In this document: positions 1 through 5,982 of the stretch, piece by piece
How positions within the stretch are numbered: position 1 is the stretch's first letter
Layout of the letters: every line of letters starts with the position of its first letter
DNA from: Alphaproteobacteria bacterium UBA6062
GTDB taxonomy: Bacteria > Pseudomonadota > Alphaproteobacteria > Sneathiellales > Sneathiellaceae
Direction: 5' to 3'
Length of the DNA: 9,205 bases
NCBI GenBank assembly: GCA_002428885.1
Contig: DIYE01000301.1
Location: 1 to 9,205 of the forward strand
Made by a program: the position numbers and the translations under genes
The notes under the pieces: model-generated
Database searches by the model: none
What the model was told of the DNA's origin: nothing
What the model saw: only the letters and a program-made list of their open reading frames with translations

Positions 1-66
1 AAAGCGCTGGTACGCGCAACCCAGGAAGCCATCCGCTTTGCTTCCGAAGGTAGCGGAAACCGCTGA
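1..66 (+). CDS. trpE: Anthranilate synthase component I, C-terminal end (partial)
   Basis: Reading frame 1 is open from the left edge to TGA at 64-66 and gives 21 residues, beginning KALVRATQEAIRFAS and ending GSGNR. The stretch K-A-x-x-x-R-A-x-x-E-A-x-R-F-A is the usual end of alphaproteobacterial TrpE, the chorismate-binding subunit that makes anthranilate with the TrpG glutaminase. The neighbourhood fits, because trpG, trpD and trpC lie downstream. However, trpG does not follow directly: an inverted block of about 3 kb separates them. A strong terminator lies 22 bp after the stop, so trpE transcription probably ends here. Only the tail is visible, so the assignment relies on this short motif and on context; another gene is possible. 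Confidence 0.68.
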   Translation, partial: KALVRATQEAIRFASEGSGNR

Positions 67-88
67 TTTCAAGTCAAGTACGAAAAGT

Positions 89-123
89 AAAAAGGGCGGC
101 CGTTGTTACGAGCCGCCCTTTTT
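89..123. terminator. Bidirectional intrinsic terminator
   Basis: A perfect 12-bp inverted repeat, AAAAAGGGCGGC (89-100) and GCCGCCCTTTTT (112-123), flanks an 11-nt loop. Read on the plus strand, a GC-rich stem ends in a T run after trpE. Read on the minus strand, the same element gives a GC-rich stem ending in T5, 16 bp after the stop of the VPLPA-CTERM gene. It therefore can end transcription arriving from both sides, as expected between convergent genes. Confidence 0.92.
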
Positions 124-138
124 GTATTGCAACGTTTT

Positions 139-801
139 TTAAGACGCAGACAGGCGTTTTTTATACCGTCGTCCCACCAATCCAACAATGACAAGCCCGG
201 CACCATAGAGCGGTAAAGCAGCCGGTAGAGGCACAACGGAGACATCGATTGCGACTGTCGGACCTTCCTCATAAACATATCGAAACCCGGTACCGGTTCC
301 GTAATTGCGGGCCCCAGAAAAGGTTAGTCGACTAATATTGTATCCGGAAGGACCCAGGGCACCGGTTATGTTAGAATTCGCTCTAAATCTTATCCTGTCG
401 ATATTCCATTCACCCGCACCACCTCCAAAAGATGTAAACCCGAATTCTGTTTCAACGCCAGCGACACTTGTAGAGATAACACCATTATAATTACTAAAAT
501 CGACATTATAGCCATTAATAACCGCAGAACCGCCGACATTTGATACGGCACCATCGTTGGCCAGATCAAATGTTAACTGGCCTGAATAAGCATCCCCTAT
601 GCCGAGATAGGGATCCATCTCCCGTGAGAAGAAGGCAGCATTAGTCTCACCCGAGAATTTGATGGTTACATGAGCCGCATTGGCTGTGGTTGAGATACCC
701 AACATAATGGCAGCAATCGAGACAAAGCACAGGATCTGGCTTTGGATAAAATAGCGCACTCTATACGGATACGCTCTTACAGCTCTTTGAATGTAAAACA
801 C
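139..801 (-). CDS. Secreted VPLPA-CTERM sorting-domain protein (downstream copy)
   Basis: A 220-residue protein. The chosen start is GTG at 801-799, preceded at 6 nt by a good ribosome-binding site, AAGGAG (813-808 on the minus strand). The open frame extends upstream to a TTG at 819 directly after the neighbour's stop, but that TTG has no comparable site. The N-terminus is a long basic region plus a hydrophobic core ending TTANA-AHV, a signal peptide with a likely signal peptidase I site. The mature part is rich in Gly, Ser, Asn and aromatic residues and looks beta-rich, with no catalytic motif that I recognise. From about residue 190 comes VPLPAALPLYGAG, a hydrophobic helix, and a basic tail GRRYKKR. 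This is the tripartite VPLPA form of the PEP-CTERM signal. Known family behaviour: such signals are processed by an exosortase (XrtD type) and the protein is exported to the cell surface or matrix. No exosortase is in the window. It is paralogous to the gene just upstream and probably co-transcribed with it (18-bp gap). Confidence 0.85.
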   Translation of the reverse strand: MFYIQRAVRAYPYRVRYFIQSQILCFVSIAAIMLGISTTANAAHVTIKFSGETNAAFFSREMDPYLGIGDAYSGQLTFDLANDGAVSNVGGSAVINGYNVDFSNYNGVISTSVAGVETEFGFTSFGGGAGEWNIDRIRFRANSNITGALGPSGYNISRLTFSGARNYGTGTGFRYVYEEGPTVAIDVSVVPLPAALPLYGAGLVIVGLVGRRYKKRLSAS

Positions 802-819
802 AGTTGTCTCCTTCGCCAA

Positions 820-1458
820 TCAAGTCCTGGCGCGTTTTCTGTAACGCCCCACTAATCCAATAAGAACAAGCCCGGCACCATAAAGCGGCAGGGCAGCCGG
901 TAGAGGAACAACGGAGACATTAATCTGGGCCGTTGGATCATCATCAATCATATATGCGGCATGAAAACCGCCGGCTGATCGGGGTACCCATCCACGCAAA
1001 GCCAATTCATTGACTTCAACAGTGGCATTCATCAATAAGGCGAAAAGATCATACGTTGCCTCTCCCACAACCGGGTTGAATCTCAATCGCAGTTTGTCAA
1101 CGACGGCCCCGTTTCCATCACTTAAAGCGGTAAAGTCAAACTCAACACCTAACCCACCAGGTACGACTAAAGCTGATATTTTGTAGTCGCCGGTTAAATT
1201 GACATCATGACCACCGAAGGAAGCGTTTCCTGCAATATTCGACAATGTCCCATCTGTTGCCAGATCAAACGTCAAGTTCCCCGAATATTGATCATTAACC
1301 TCAAGGATAGTCCCCAAGTTGGAATAGACATCCCTATCGAATGTTCCCGCGTAATCAATGGAAACATGCGCCGCATTTGCAGTGCCGACGAGAACCGATA
1401 ACATGATTCCACCAACAGCGACGATAAGGACGCGACAGAAGCGATATAAACTACGCAT
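820..1458 (-). CDS. Secreted VPLPA-CTERM sorting-domain protein (upstream copy)
   Basis: A 212-residue protein starting at ATG 1458, with a G-run (GGGGG, 1469-1465) 6 nt upstream as ribosome-binding site. The signal peptide is short and clear: basic MRSLYRFCR, a hydrophobic core, then GTANA-AHV. The mature domain shares with the downstream copy the start AHV-S/T-I, the block D-x-YSGxLTFDLAxDGxxSN, and the end VSVVPLPAALPLYGAGLV followed by GLVGR and a basic tail. The rest has diverged. The VPLPA signal starts near residue 184, followed by a membrane-spanning stretch and YRKRART. Such proteins are exosortase substrates of the cell surface. No enzymatic motif is seen and the function of the mature domain is unknown. 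The pair looks like a tandem duplication, first in a two-gene unit read from the AT-rich gap at 1459-1707. Confidence 0.87.
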   Translation of the reverse strand: MRSLYRFCRVLIVAVGGIMLSVLVGTANAAHVSIDYAGTFDRDVYSNLGTILEVNDQYSGNLTFDLATDGTLSNIAGNASFGGHDVNLTGDYKISALVVPGGLGVEFDFTALSDGNGAVVDKLRLRFNPVVGEATYDLFALLMNATVEVNELALRGWVPRSAGGFHAAYMIDDDPTAQINVSVVPLPAALPLYGAGLVLIGLVGRYRKRART

Positions 1459-1500
1459 ATAAAACCCCCATATGCCTGACCGAACCCCATGTCGAATAAG

Positions 1501-1516
1501 GATTGTATAAACAATC
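1501..1516. repeat. Inverted repeat near the VPLPA-CTERM gene start
   Basis: GATTGT and ACAATC form a perfect 6-bp inverted repeat around ATAA, about 43 bp upstream of the ATG at 1458. On the minus strand it contains TATACA, a -10-like hexamer. It could be an operator on the promoter of the surface-protein genes or a short hairpin in their leader. Dyads this short also occur by chance in AT-rich DNA. Confidence 0.4.
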
Positions 1517-1634
1517 TCAAATCAACCTGAAGGCTTGATCAAAAATATCATAGATTTGATTTTTCAAATATTGCTAGATTAATAAATTTTTATTATTATT
1601 GTGCAAGTGAAATTTTTGTGAAGATATAACTTTT

Positions 1635-1653
1635 GAATAAGTATGATTTATTC
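1635..1653. repeat. 19-bp near-perfect inverted repeat
   Basis: The halves GAATAAGT and ATTTATTC pair over eight positions (seven Watson-Crick pairs, one G-T) around a 3-nt centre ATG. It directly abuts the hairpin at 1654-1674. It has the size of a dimeric-regulator operator, but could also be the second of two tandem hairpins after the deacetylase gene. No U-run follows on the minus strand, so it is not a standard intrinsic terminator. Confidence 0.45.
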
Positions 1654-1674
1654 CCTGGCGTGGGATATGCCAGG
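1654..1674 (-). terminator. Possible weak terminator hairpin after the deacetylase gene
   Basis: CCTGGC and GCCAGG form a 6-bp GC-rich stem with a 9-nt loop, 34 bp beyond the stop of the minus-strand deacetylase. No T tract follows, and a second AT-rich hairpin abuts it instead. It may stabilise the 3' end or pause polymerase. I would not call it an intrinsic terminator with confidence. Confidence 0.28.
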
Positions 1675-1707
1675 ATATGTGAAGCAGACTCCCAAATGTC
1701 CCAGGAT

Positions 1708-2928
1708 TTACTCTGAAACTCTTTGGGCAGGAACAAGGGCTTTACTAATCGGAATAAAGCGAATGCCGCGATTTACGGCTTCAGGCATCCATTTTTTCAG
1801 AGCATTGATGGTTTCTTTATGCGGATGACCGATTGCAATGGCCAAGCCGTTCTTGACAGCCATTTTTTCCGTCACCTGAAGCTGCTTGAGAATAGCGACT
1901 TCGTTAATGGCGTTATCAATGAAGACGTCTCTGATACCCGTTGGCATGCCACGCTCTTTCGCCAGTTTATATCCGACGGATTTAGACGTGGTTTTACTGT
2001 CGAGAAAGAGATATCCACGATCCCGAAGTACATCCATGACGACAGCCATCCCCTCTTCATAAGCCGTGAATTTACTGCCCATATGGTTGTTGACCCCAAC
2101 ATATCCTGAAAAACGATCAAGATTGGCAATGGTCCGCTTGCGAATTTCAGCCAAACCGAGATCTTTAAGCAAAGCATTCGGGCCGGGATTGGCTGTTTTC
2201 CGGGTCGGTTCCATCGGTAGATGAAGCATAACCTCATGCCCCTTATCCCGGGTTAGACGAACACTGTCAGCAAGACCGTTCGCGTAGGGAAGAAAGGCCA
2301 GGGTCATAATCTCCGGCACGTCCGCAAGTTGCTGTACACGCCCTTTGTTTAAACCGACATCATCAATGACAATCGCAATCATCGGGGTTCCCGGCGCAAC
2401 ATCCGGTATTTTAACGGCATATCGCTTCCAGGGAGGAAGAGTACTGTCATCATCCTGCTCAAGCGACGCCGGTGGAAGGGATGCTACTTTTTCGCCGTCA
2501 CCTTCCTGCGGTTTATCAGAGTGAGCCGACTGATCTTCTTCGGTTCTTGAAACAGAATACGGATTGTCATGTCTCAAGGCATCCACAGGCCTGGAGGGTG
2601 ACGGTAAAGTCTCCGGACTTTCTTCTGTTACAGCTTCCGCACCAACCGATGCGTCCGGTTTTATGGTCGGAACTTCTACAACGATGCGGGCGGATGGTTC
2701 GCGTTGTTCTTTTACCAGGCTACCGATCAGCATACCACCGGACAAGCTAATCAACAAAAGAGCCAGACAGAAGATGATCAGGCGTAAGGGTGATTCAAGC
2801 AGTTTTTCGAAGATCCCCTGCTCTTCGCTTCCGGCTTTATCCCTGGATTGTCTGGCCATGCAGCGGCGCCCGCCTGTTTTGTGTTGGATGTCACGTTGTA
2901 ACGGGATGTGACGGCTCTTTCTAGCCAT
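1708..2928 (-). CDS. Membrane-anchored divergent polysaccharide deacetylase (YibQ family)
   Basis: 406 residues from ATG 2928; a second ATG at 2859 would give 383 residues. Each begins MAR-x-SR and neither has a good ribosome-binding site. The order is: basic cytoplasmic tail, one membrane segment (about 48-72), an acidic and Pro/Ser-rich linker (about 75-165), then the conserved domain (about 180-400). That domain shows IAIVIDD at 184-190, FLPYA, GHEVMLHLPMEP at 230-241, VGVNNHMGS at 277-285, FLDSKT, RDVFIDN and AIGHPH at 365-370. These are the hallmarks of the divergent polysaccharide deacetylase family (Pfam Polysacc_deac_2, YibQ), a relative of NodB-type deacetylases. The topology puts the catalytic domain in the periplasm. 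The substrate is not known from the sequence; an envelope glycan is a family-based guess. It is read divergently from trpG and heads the inverted block containing the VPLPA-CTERM proteins. Confidence 0.88.
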   Translation of the reverse strand: MARKSRHIPLQRDIQHKTGGRRCMARQSRDKAGSEEQGIFEKLLESPLRLIIFCLALLLISLSGGMLIGSLVKEQREPSARIVVEVPTIKPDASVGAEAVTEESPETLPSPSRPVDALRHDNPYSVSRTEEDQSAHSDKPQEGDGEKVASLPPASLEQDDDSTLPPWKRYAVKIPDVAPGTPMIAIVIDDVGLNKGRVQQLADVPEIMTLAFLPYANGLADSVRLTRDKGHEVMLHLPMEPTRKTANPGPNALLKDLGLAEIRKRTIANLDRFSGYVGVNNHMGSKFTAYEEGMAVVMDVLRDRGYLFLDSKTTSKSVGYKLAKERGMPTGIRDVFIDNAINEVAILKQLQVTEKMAVKNGLAIAIGHPHKETINALKKWMPEAVNRGIRFIPISKALVPAQRVSE

Positions 2929-2941
2929 ATTTTACCATAAC

Positions 2942-2971
2942 TTAGCATCAATCAACGGGAAGCCCTGTCAA
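2942..2971 (-). promoter_or_regulatory. Possible promoter for the deacetylase gene
   Basis: A perfect -35 hexamer TTGACA lies at 2971-2966 on the minus strand. At a spacing of 18 bp is TGCTAA (2947-2942), a weak -10 match. A transcript starting near 2935 would leave almost no leader before ATG 2928, which favours the inner ATG at 2859 if this promoter is real. The -35 falls in one arm of the 25-bp dyad. Confidence 0.33.
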
Positions 2972-2991
2972 TCCTGCATTGCGGGCTTGAC
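2967..2991. promoter_or_regulatory. 25-bp dyad between divergent deacetylase and trpG genes (candidate operator)
   Basis: Arms GTCAA-T-CCTGCA (2967-2978) and TGCGGG-C-TTGAC (2980-2991) are symmetric about T2979: ten Watson-Crick pairs, one G-T and one mismatch. The outer ends coincide with two oppositely oriented -35-like hexamers, TTGACA on the minus strand and TTGACG on the plus strand. A protein bound here could control both the deacetylase gene and the trpG operon. No gene ends here, so a terminator role is unlikely. The element is directly visible; the regulatory role is inferred. Confidence 0.5.
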
Positions 2992-3032
2992 GCCGGGCCG
3001 AGTTAGTGGAAACTAGGCGATCATACTTATAT
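2987..3032 (+). promoter_or_regulatory. Possible promoter region of the trpG operon
   Basis: Because trpE is cut off by a terminator and three opposing genes, trpG needs its own promoter within 2929-3083. TTGACG at 2987-2992 is a good -35. The sequence 16-18 bp on (around AAACTAG) is a poor -10. Further on, CATACT (3022-3027) and TTATAT (3027-3032) resemble -10 boxes but lack a good -35. The region surely contains the promoter, but its exact position is uncertain. Confidence 0.35.
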
Positions 3033-3083
3033 TTTTGACTGGAGCACTCTTTCGGCATTTCGAAGGGGTGGCAAGGCGCGGAT

Positions 3084-3677
3084 ATGATTACCCTGATCGA
3101 TAACTATGACAGTTTCACCTATAACCTTGTCCATTTTATGGGTGAGTTGGGAGCAGATATAAAAGTCTACCGGAATGATGTGATTTCCGTAGACGATATT
3201 CTTGCACAAAACCCGACCGGTGTTGTGTTGTCGCCAGGCCCCTGCACACCGGACAAGGCCGGTATTTGCCTGGATATGGTCAAAACCGCTGTCGCCCGCA
3301 AGGTTCCATTGTTTGGCGTCTGTCTTGGCCATCAATCCATCGGCCAGGCTTTTGGCGGTAAGGTCGTACGGGCGGACGAACTGATGCATGGCAAGACGTC
3401 CCCGATCCAGCACCGGAATAAAGGTGTCTTTAAAGATCTGCCGGATCCTTTTACAGCGACCCGTTATCATTCCCTGACGGTTGAACCTTCCAGTATGCCG
3501 GACTGCCTGGAAATCACAGCAGAAACGGAAGACGGCGTGATCATGGGACTTCAGCATAAAGAACTGCCACTGCACGGCGTCCAGTTCCATCCGGAAAGCA
3601 TCGCATCGGAACACGGGCATCAGCTTTTACGGAACTTCCTCGAAATGACTGGCGAACCCCTTAAAAAGGCTGCCTAA
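3084..3677 (+). CDS. trpG: Anthranilate synthase component II (glutamine amidotransferase)
   Basis: 197 residues, the normal length for a stand-alone TrpG. It hydrolyses glutamine and passes ammonia to TrpE, which turns chorismate into anthranilate. The class-I glutaminase signatures are intact: N-terminal IDNYDSFTYNL (residues 5-15), oxyanion loop SPGPCTPDKAG, nucleophile motif FGVCLGHQ with Cys80, RYHSL at 127-131, and the catalytic His169 and Glu171 in GVQFHPES. The start ATG follows an AAGGCG stretch that can act as a ribosome-binding site. It is the first gene of a compact run: its TAA touches the ATG of trpD. Family members often also serve as PabA for aminobenzoate synthesis; that cannot be judged here. 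Confidence 0.97.
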   Translation: MITLIDNYDSFTYNLVHFMGELGADIKVYRNDVISVDDILAQNPTGVVLSPGPCTPDKAGICLDMVKTAVARKVPLFGVCLGHQSIGQAFGGKVVRADELMHGKTSPIQHRNKGVFKDLPDPFTATRYHSLTVEPSSMPDCLEITAETEDGVIMGLQHKELPLHGVQFHPESIASEHGHQLLRNFLEMTGEPLKKAA

Positions 3678-4706
3678 ATGAGTGTGACACAGGATTTTAA
3701 AAGCCTTCTGGCCAAAATTGGCGCAGGAGAAACATTATCTGTCCAGGAAGCAAAACTTGCTTTCAACACCATCCTTTCCGGCGACGCCACCCCATCCCAG
3801 ATGGGCGCTTTCCTGATGGGTCTGCATTTGCGGGGCGAAACGGTGGATGAACTGGTGGGCGGTGTTTCCGTCCTGAGGGAAAAAGCCAACTATATTACCG
3901 CTCCTGAAGGCGCCGTTGATGTTGTCGGCACCGGCGGTGATGGTCACGGGACACTTAATATTTCAACGGCGGCGGCCTTTGTCACGGCTGGTGCCGGTGT
4001 TACCGTCGCGAAGCATGGCAATAAAGCCGCCTCCTCCCGCTCCGGTACGGCTGACGTACAGGCGGTCCTCGGCATTAATACGGAATGCGACCTGGCTCTA
4101 ACCGAGAAAGCCGTTCATGAAGCCGGTATTGGTTTTATGGTCGCTTATCGTCATCACGGAGCCATGCGGCATGTGGGCCCGACCCGCGTTGAGCTGGGTC
4201 TGCGAACCATCTTCAATCTTCTGGGTGTTATGTCCAATCCGGCCGCCGTTAAACGACAACTGACCGGGGTCTATGATCCTCGCTGGATGCTTCCCATGGC
4301 GGAGACCCTGAAAGAGCTGGGATCGGAACATGTATGGATCATGCATGGTGCTGATGGCCTGGACGAGCTCACCACAACCGGCCCTTCCCAGGTTGCAGAG
4401 CTTAAAAACGGCACTATCCGGGAATTTGAAATTACCCCGGAAGAGGTGGGCCTGGAACGTGTTACCCTGGACCAGATAAAAGGCGGAACGCCTGAAGAAA
4501 ATGCCGAAGCCCTGCTGGCCCTCCTCAACGGAGAGAAAGGACCCTATCGGGACGTCACTCTGTTGAATGCCGGTGCCGCGATCCTGGTTGGCGGTAAATG
4601 CGAGACGGTTCAGGACGGCATTAAGCTGGGTGCTGAGGCCATTGATAGCGGCCGAGCGCTAAAAGCCTTTGAAGAGATGAAGCGAATTACAAATCTGAGT
4701 AGCTGA
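3678..4706 (+). CDS. trpD: Anthranilate phosphoribosyltransferase
   Basis: 342 residues, full length. It transfers phosphoribose from PRPP to anthranilate, the second committed step of tryptophan synthesis. An N-terminal helical domain (about 1-75) precedes the nucleoside-phosphorylase-type domain. Seen motifs are the PRPP-binding GTGGDG (84-89) and NISTAAAF, the loop KHGNKAASSRSG (112-123), the anthranilate-binding block HHGAMRHVGPTRVELGLRTIFN (159-180), and the metal-binding DE of DGLDE (229-230). The ATG follows the trpG stop without a gap, so translation is probably coupled. trpC starts 4 bp after its stop. There is no sign of damage. Confidence 0.97.
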   Translation: MSVTQDFKSLLAKIGAGETLSVQEAKLAFNTILSGDATPSQMGAFLMGLHLRGETVDELVGGVSVLREKANYITAPEGAVDVVGTGGDGHGTLNISTAAAFVTAGAGVTVAKHGNKAASSRSGTADVQAVLGINTECDLALTEKAVHEAGIGFMVAYRHHGAMRHVGPTRVELGLRTIFNLLGVMSNPAAVKRQLTGVYDPRWMLPMAETLKELGSEHVWIMHGADGLDELTTTGPSQVAELKNGTIREFEITPEEVGLERVTLDQIKGGTPEENAEALLALLNGEKGPYRDVTLLNAGAAILVGGKCETVQDGIKLGAEAIDSGRALKAFEEMKRITNLSS

Positions 4707-4710
4707 TATT

Positions 4711-5502
4711 ATGAGTATTCTGGCAAAAATCTGTGCCGATAAGGAAGAGCATATCAAGGCCTGCAAGAGCCGCGTGTCCTTTCAGGATCTGGAAGACAAG
4801 GCGAAGGAAGCAACAGCTCCCCGCGGCTTTCTGAAAGCACTTAAAACGGCACGCGCCGAAGGCAAATATGGTCTGATCGCGGAAATCAAGAAAGCCTCTC
4901 CCTCCAAGGGGCTTATCCGGGAGGATTTCAATCCCCCTGCCCTGGCCCGCGCCTATGAAGAAGGCGGCGCAACCTGCATGTCCGTTTTAACGGATATTCC
5001 CTACTTCCAGGGAGCCGATGAATATCTGGTTGCTGCCCGGGAGGCGGTCAGTCTGCCGGCTCTTCGAAAGGATTTTATGCTCGATCCCTATCAGGTGATG
5101 GAAGCCCGGGCTTTGGGCGCTGATTGTATTCTCCTCATTATGGCGGCCCTTTCGGACAATCAGGCTAAGGAACTGGAAACCGCTGCGTTTGAACTGGGTA
5201 TGGATGTTCTGGTTGAAGTGCATGACGCCGAGGAACTGGAACGGACTTCTGTTCTGAACAGCAAGCTGATCGGCATCAATAACCGTAATTTGAAAACGCT
5301 GGATGTGGATATCGCGACAACTGAAGCCCTGTCGAAAGGCCTGCCGGATGACTGCGTCGCCGTCAGTGAAAGCGGTCTTTACACAACCGATGACCTGGTG
5401 CGTATGGAGAAGGCCGGCTGCGGCTGTTTCCTGGTTGGCGAAAGCCTGATGCGCCAGGATAATGTGGCCGGTGCTGTTCGCACGCTTCTCGGAACGGGGT
5501 GA
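4711..5502 (+). CDS. trpC: Indole-3-glycerol-phosphate synthase
   Basis: 263 residues, a single-domain (beta-alpha)8 barrel, not fused to TrpF as in E. coli. It closes the indole ring of carboxyphenylamino-deoxyribulose phosphate, with loss of CO2 and water. Catalytic and phosphate-binding motifs are all present: AEIKKASPSKG (57-67, with Glu58 and Lys60), VLTDIPYFQG, LRKDF with Lys120, LVEVH with Glu169, GINNRNL (189-195), VSESG (218-222) and FLVGESLMR. It sits 4 bp after trpD and 3 bp before moaC. The remaining tryptophan genes (trpF, trpB, trpA) are not in the window. Confidence 0.97.
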   Translation: MSILAKICADKEEHIKACKSRVSFQDLEDKAKEATAPRGFLKALKTARAEGKYGLIAEIKKASPSKGLIREDFNPPALARAYEEGGATCMSVLTDIPYFQGADEYLVAAREAVSLPALRKDFMLDPYQVMEARALGADCILLIMAALSDNQAKELETAAFELGMDVLVEVHDAEELERTSVLNSKLIGINNRNLKTLDVDIATTEALSKGLPDDCVAVSESGLYTTDDLVRMEKAGCGCFLVGESLMRQDNVAGAVRTLLGTG

Positions 5503-5505
5503 TTT

Positions 5506-5982
5506 ATGGGCGGTTTTACGCATTTCGACGATAAAGGCGCGGCCCACATGGTTGATGTGGGGGATAAAGACATCACTGAACGGCAGGCTACGGCAGCAGC
5601 CCGCATTACCATGTTGCCGGAAACCCTGGTCCTGATCCGTGACGGCAAGGCAAAAAAAGGCGACGTTCTGTCTGTTGCTCGCCTGGCCGGTATCATGGCT
5701 GCTAAAAAGACGCCGGACCTGATCCCGCTCTGTCATCCGCTGGCGCTCACCAATGTGACGGTAGATTTTGAACTGGATGAAGACGCGAATGCCGTTGATA
5801 TACGGGCAACCTGCAAGCTGAAAGGCCGGACCGGTGTCGAAATGGAGGCCCTGACAGCAGCCACCGTCGCCGCCCTCACCATTTATGATATGTGTAAAGC
5901 CGTTGACCGGGGAATGGAAATCTCAAATGCCCGGCTTCTTGAAAAAAGCGGCGGAAAATCGGGACCCTATAAAGCATCATGA
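5506..5982 (+). CDS. moaC: Cyclic pyranopterin monophosphate synthase
   Basis: 158 residues, full length. With MoaA it converts GTP to cyclic pyranopterin monophosphate, the first intermediate of molybdenum cofactor. The residues known to matter in the E. coli enzyme appear at the same numbers: Lys51, His77 in DLIPLCHPL, Asp128 and Lys131 in YDMCK, and Lys147 in KSGGKSG. The substrate-binding block TGVEMEALTA is at 109-118. The gene starts 3 bp after trpC and its stop overlaps the moeA start in ATGA (5979-5982), so it is embedded in the trp operon. moaA is not present, so the pathway is completed elsewhere. Confidence 0.97.
   Translation: MGGFTHFDDKGAAHMVDVGDKDITERQATAAARITMLPETLVLIRDGKAKKGDVLSVARLAGIMAAKKTPDLIPLCHPLALTNVTVDFELDEDANAVDIRATCKLKGRTGVEMEALTAATVAALTIYDMCKAVDRGMEISNARLLEKSGGKSGPYKAS

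Larger units (their letters stand above)
1459..1707. promoter_or_regulatory. AT-rich intergenic region upstream of the VPLPA-CTERM pair
   Basis: 249 bp without a credible gene, distinctly more AT-rich than its surroundings (especially about 1535-1655). It must hold the promoter of the minus-strand VPLPA-CTERM genes and the 3' end of the deacetylase transcript. I see no convincing -35/-10 pair. A possible minus-strand -10, TATACA, lies within 1505-1511 but lacks a matching -35. Several dyads are present: GATTGT-ATAA-ACAATC at 1501-1516, the palindrome TTGATCAA at 1535-1542, GAATAAGT-ATG-ATTTATTC at 1635-1653, and CCTGGC/GCCAGG at 1654-1674. They may be operators or RNA hairpins. Confidence 0.5.

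Noticed and set aside
1643..1828. Small plus-strand open frame covering the gap and the deacetylase 3' end
   Set aside because: Most of it is antisense to the deacetylase, there is no ribosome-binding site, and the product has no recognisable feature.
2929..3083. A tryptophan attenuator or leader peptide before trpG
   Set aside because: No short open frame with consecutive Trp codons, and no terminator/antiterminator pair with a T run, is visible; the 25-bp dyad lacks a T tract.
67..3083. Mobile element carrying the inverted block
   Set aside because: No transposase, integrase, terminal inverted repeats or target-site duplication could be seen at either boundary, so insertion remains only a hypothesis.
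3027..3620. 197-residue open frame on the minus strand opposite trpG
   Set aside because: It is antisense to an intact, fully conserved trpG, has no recognisable motif, and its composition is that expected of a shadow frame.
4987..5736. 249-residue open frame on the minus strand opposite trpC/moaC
   Set aside because: It spans two well-supported plus-strand genes and their junction, shows no domain, and is explained by codon bias of the true genes.
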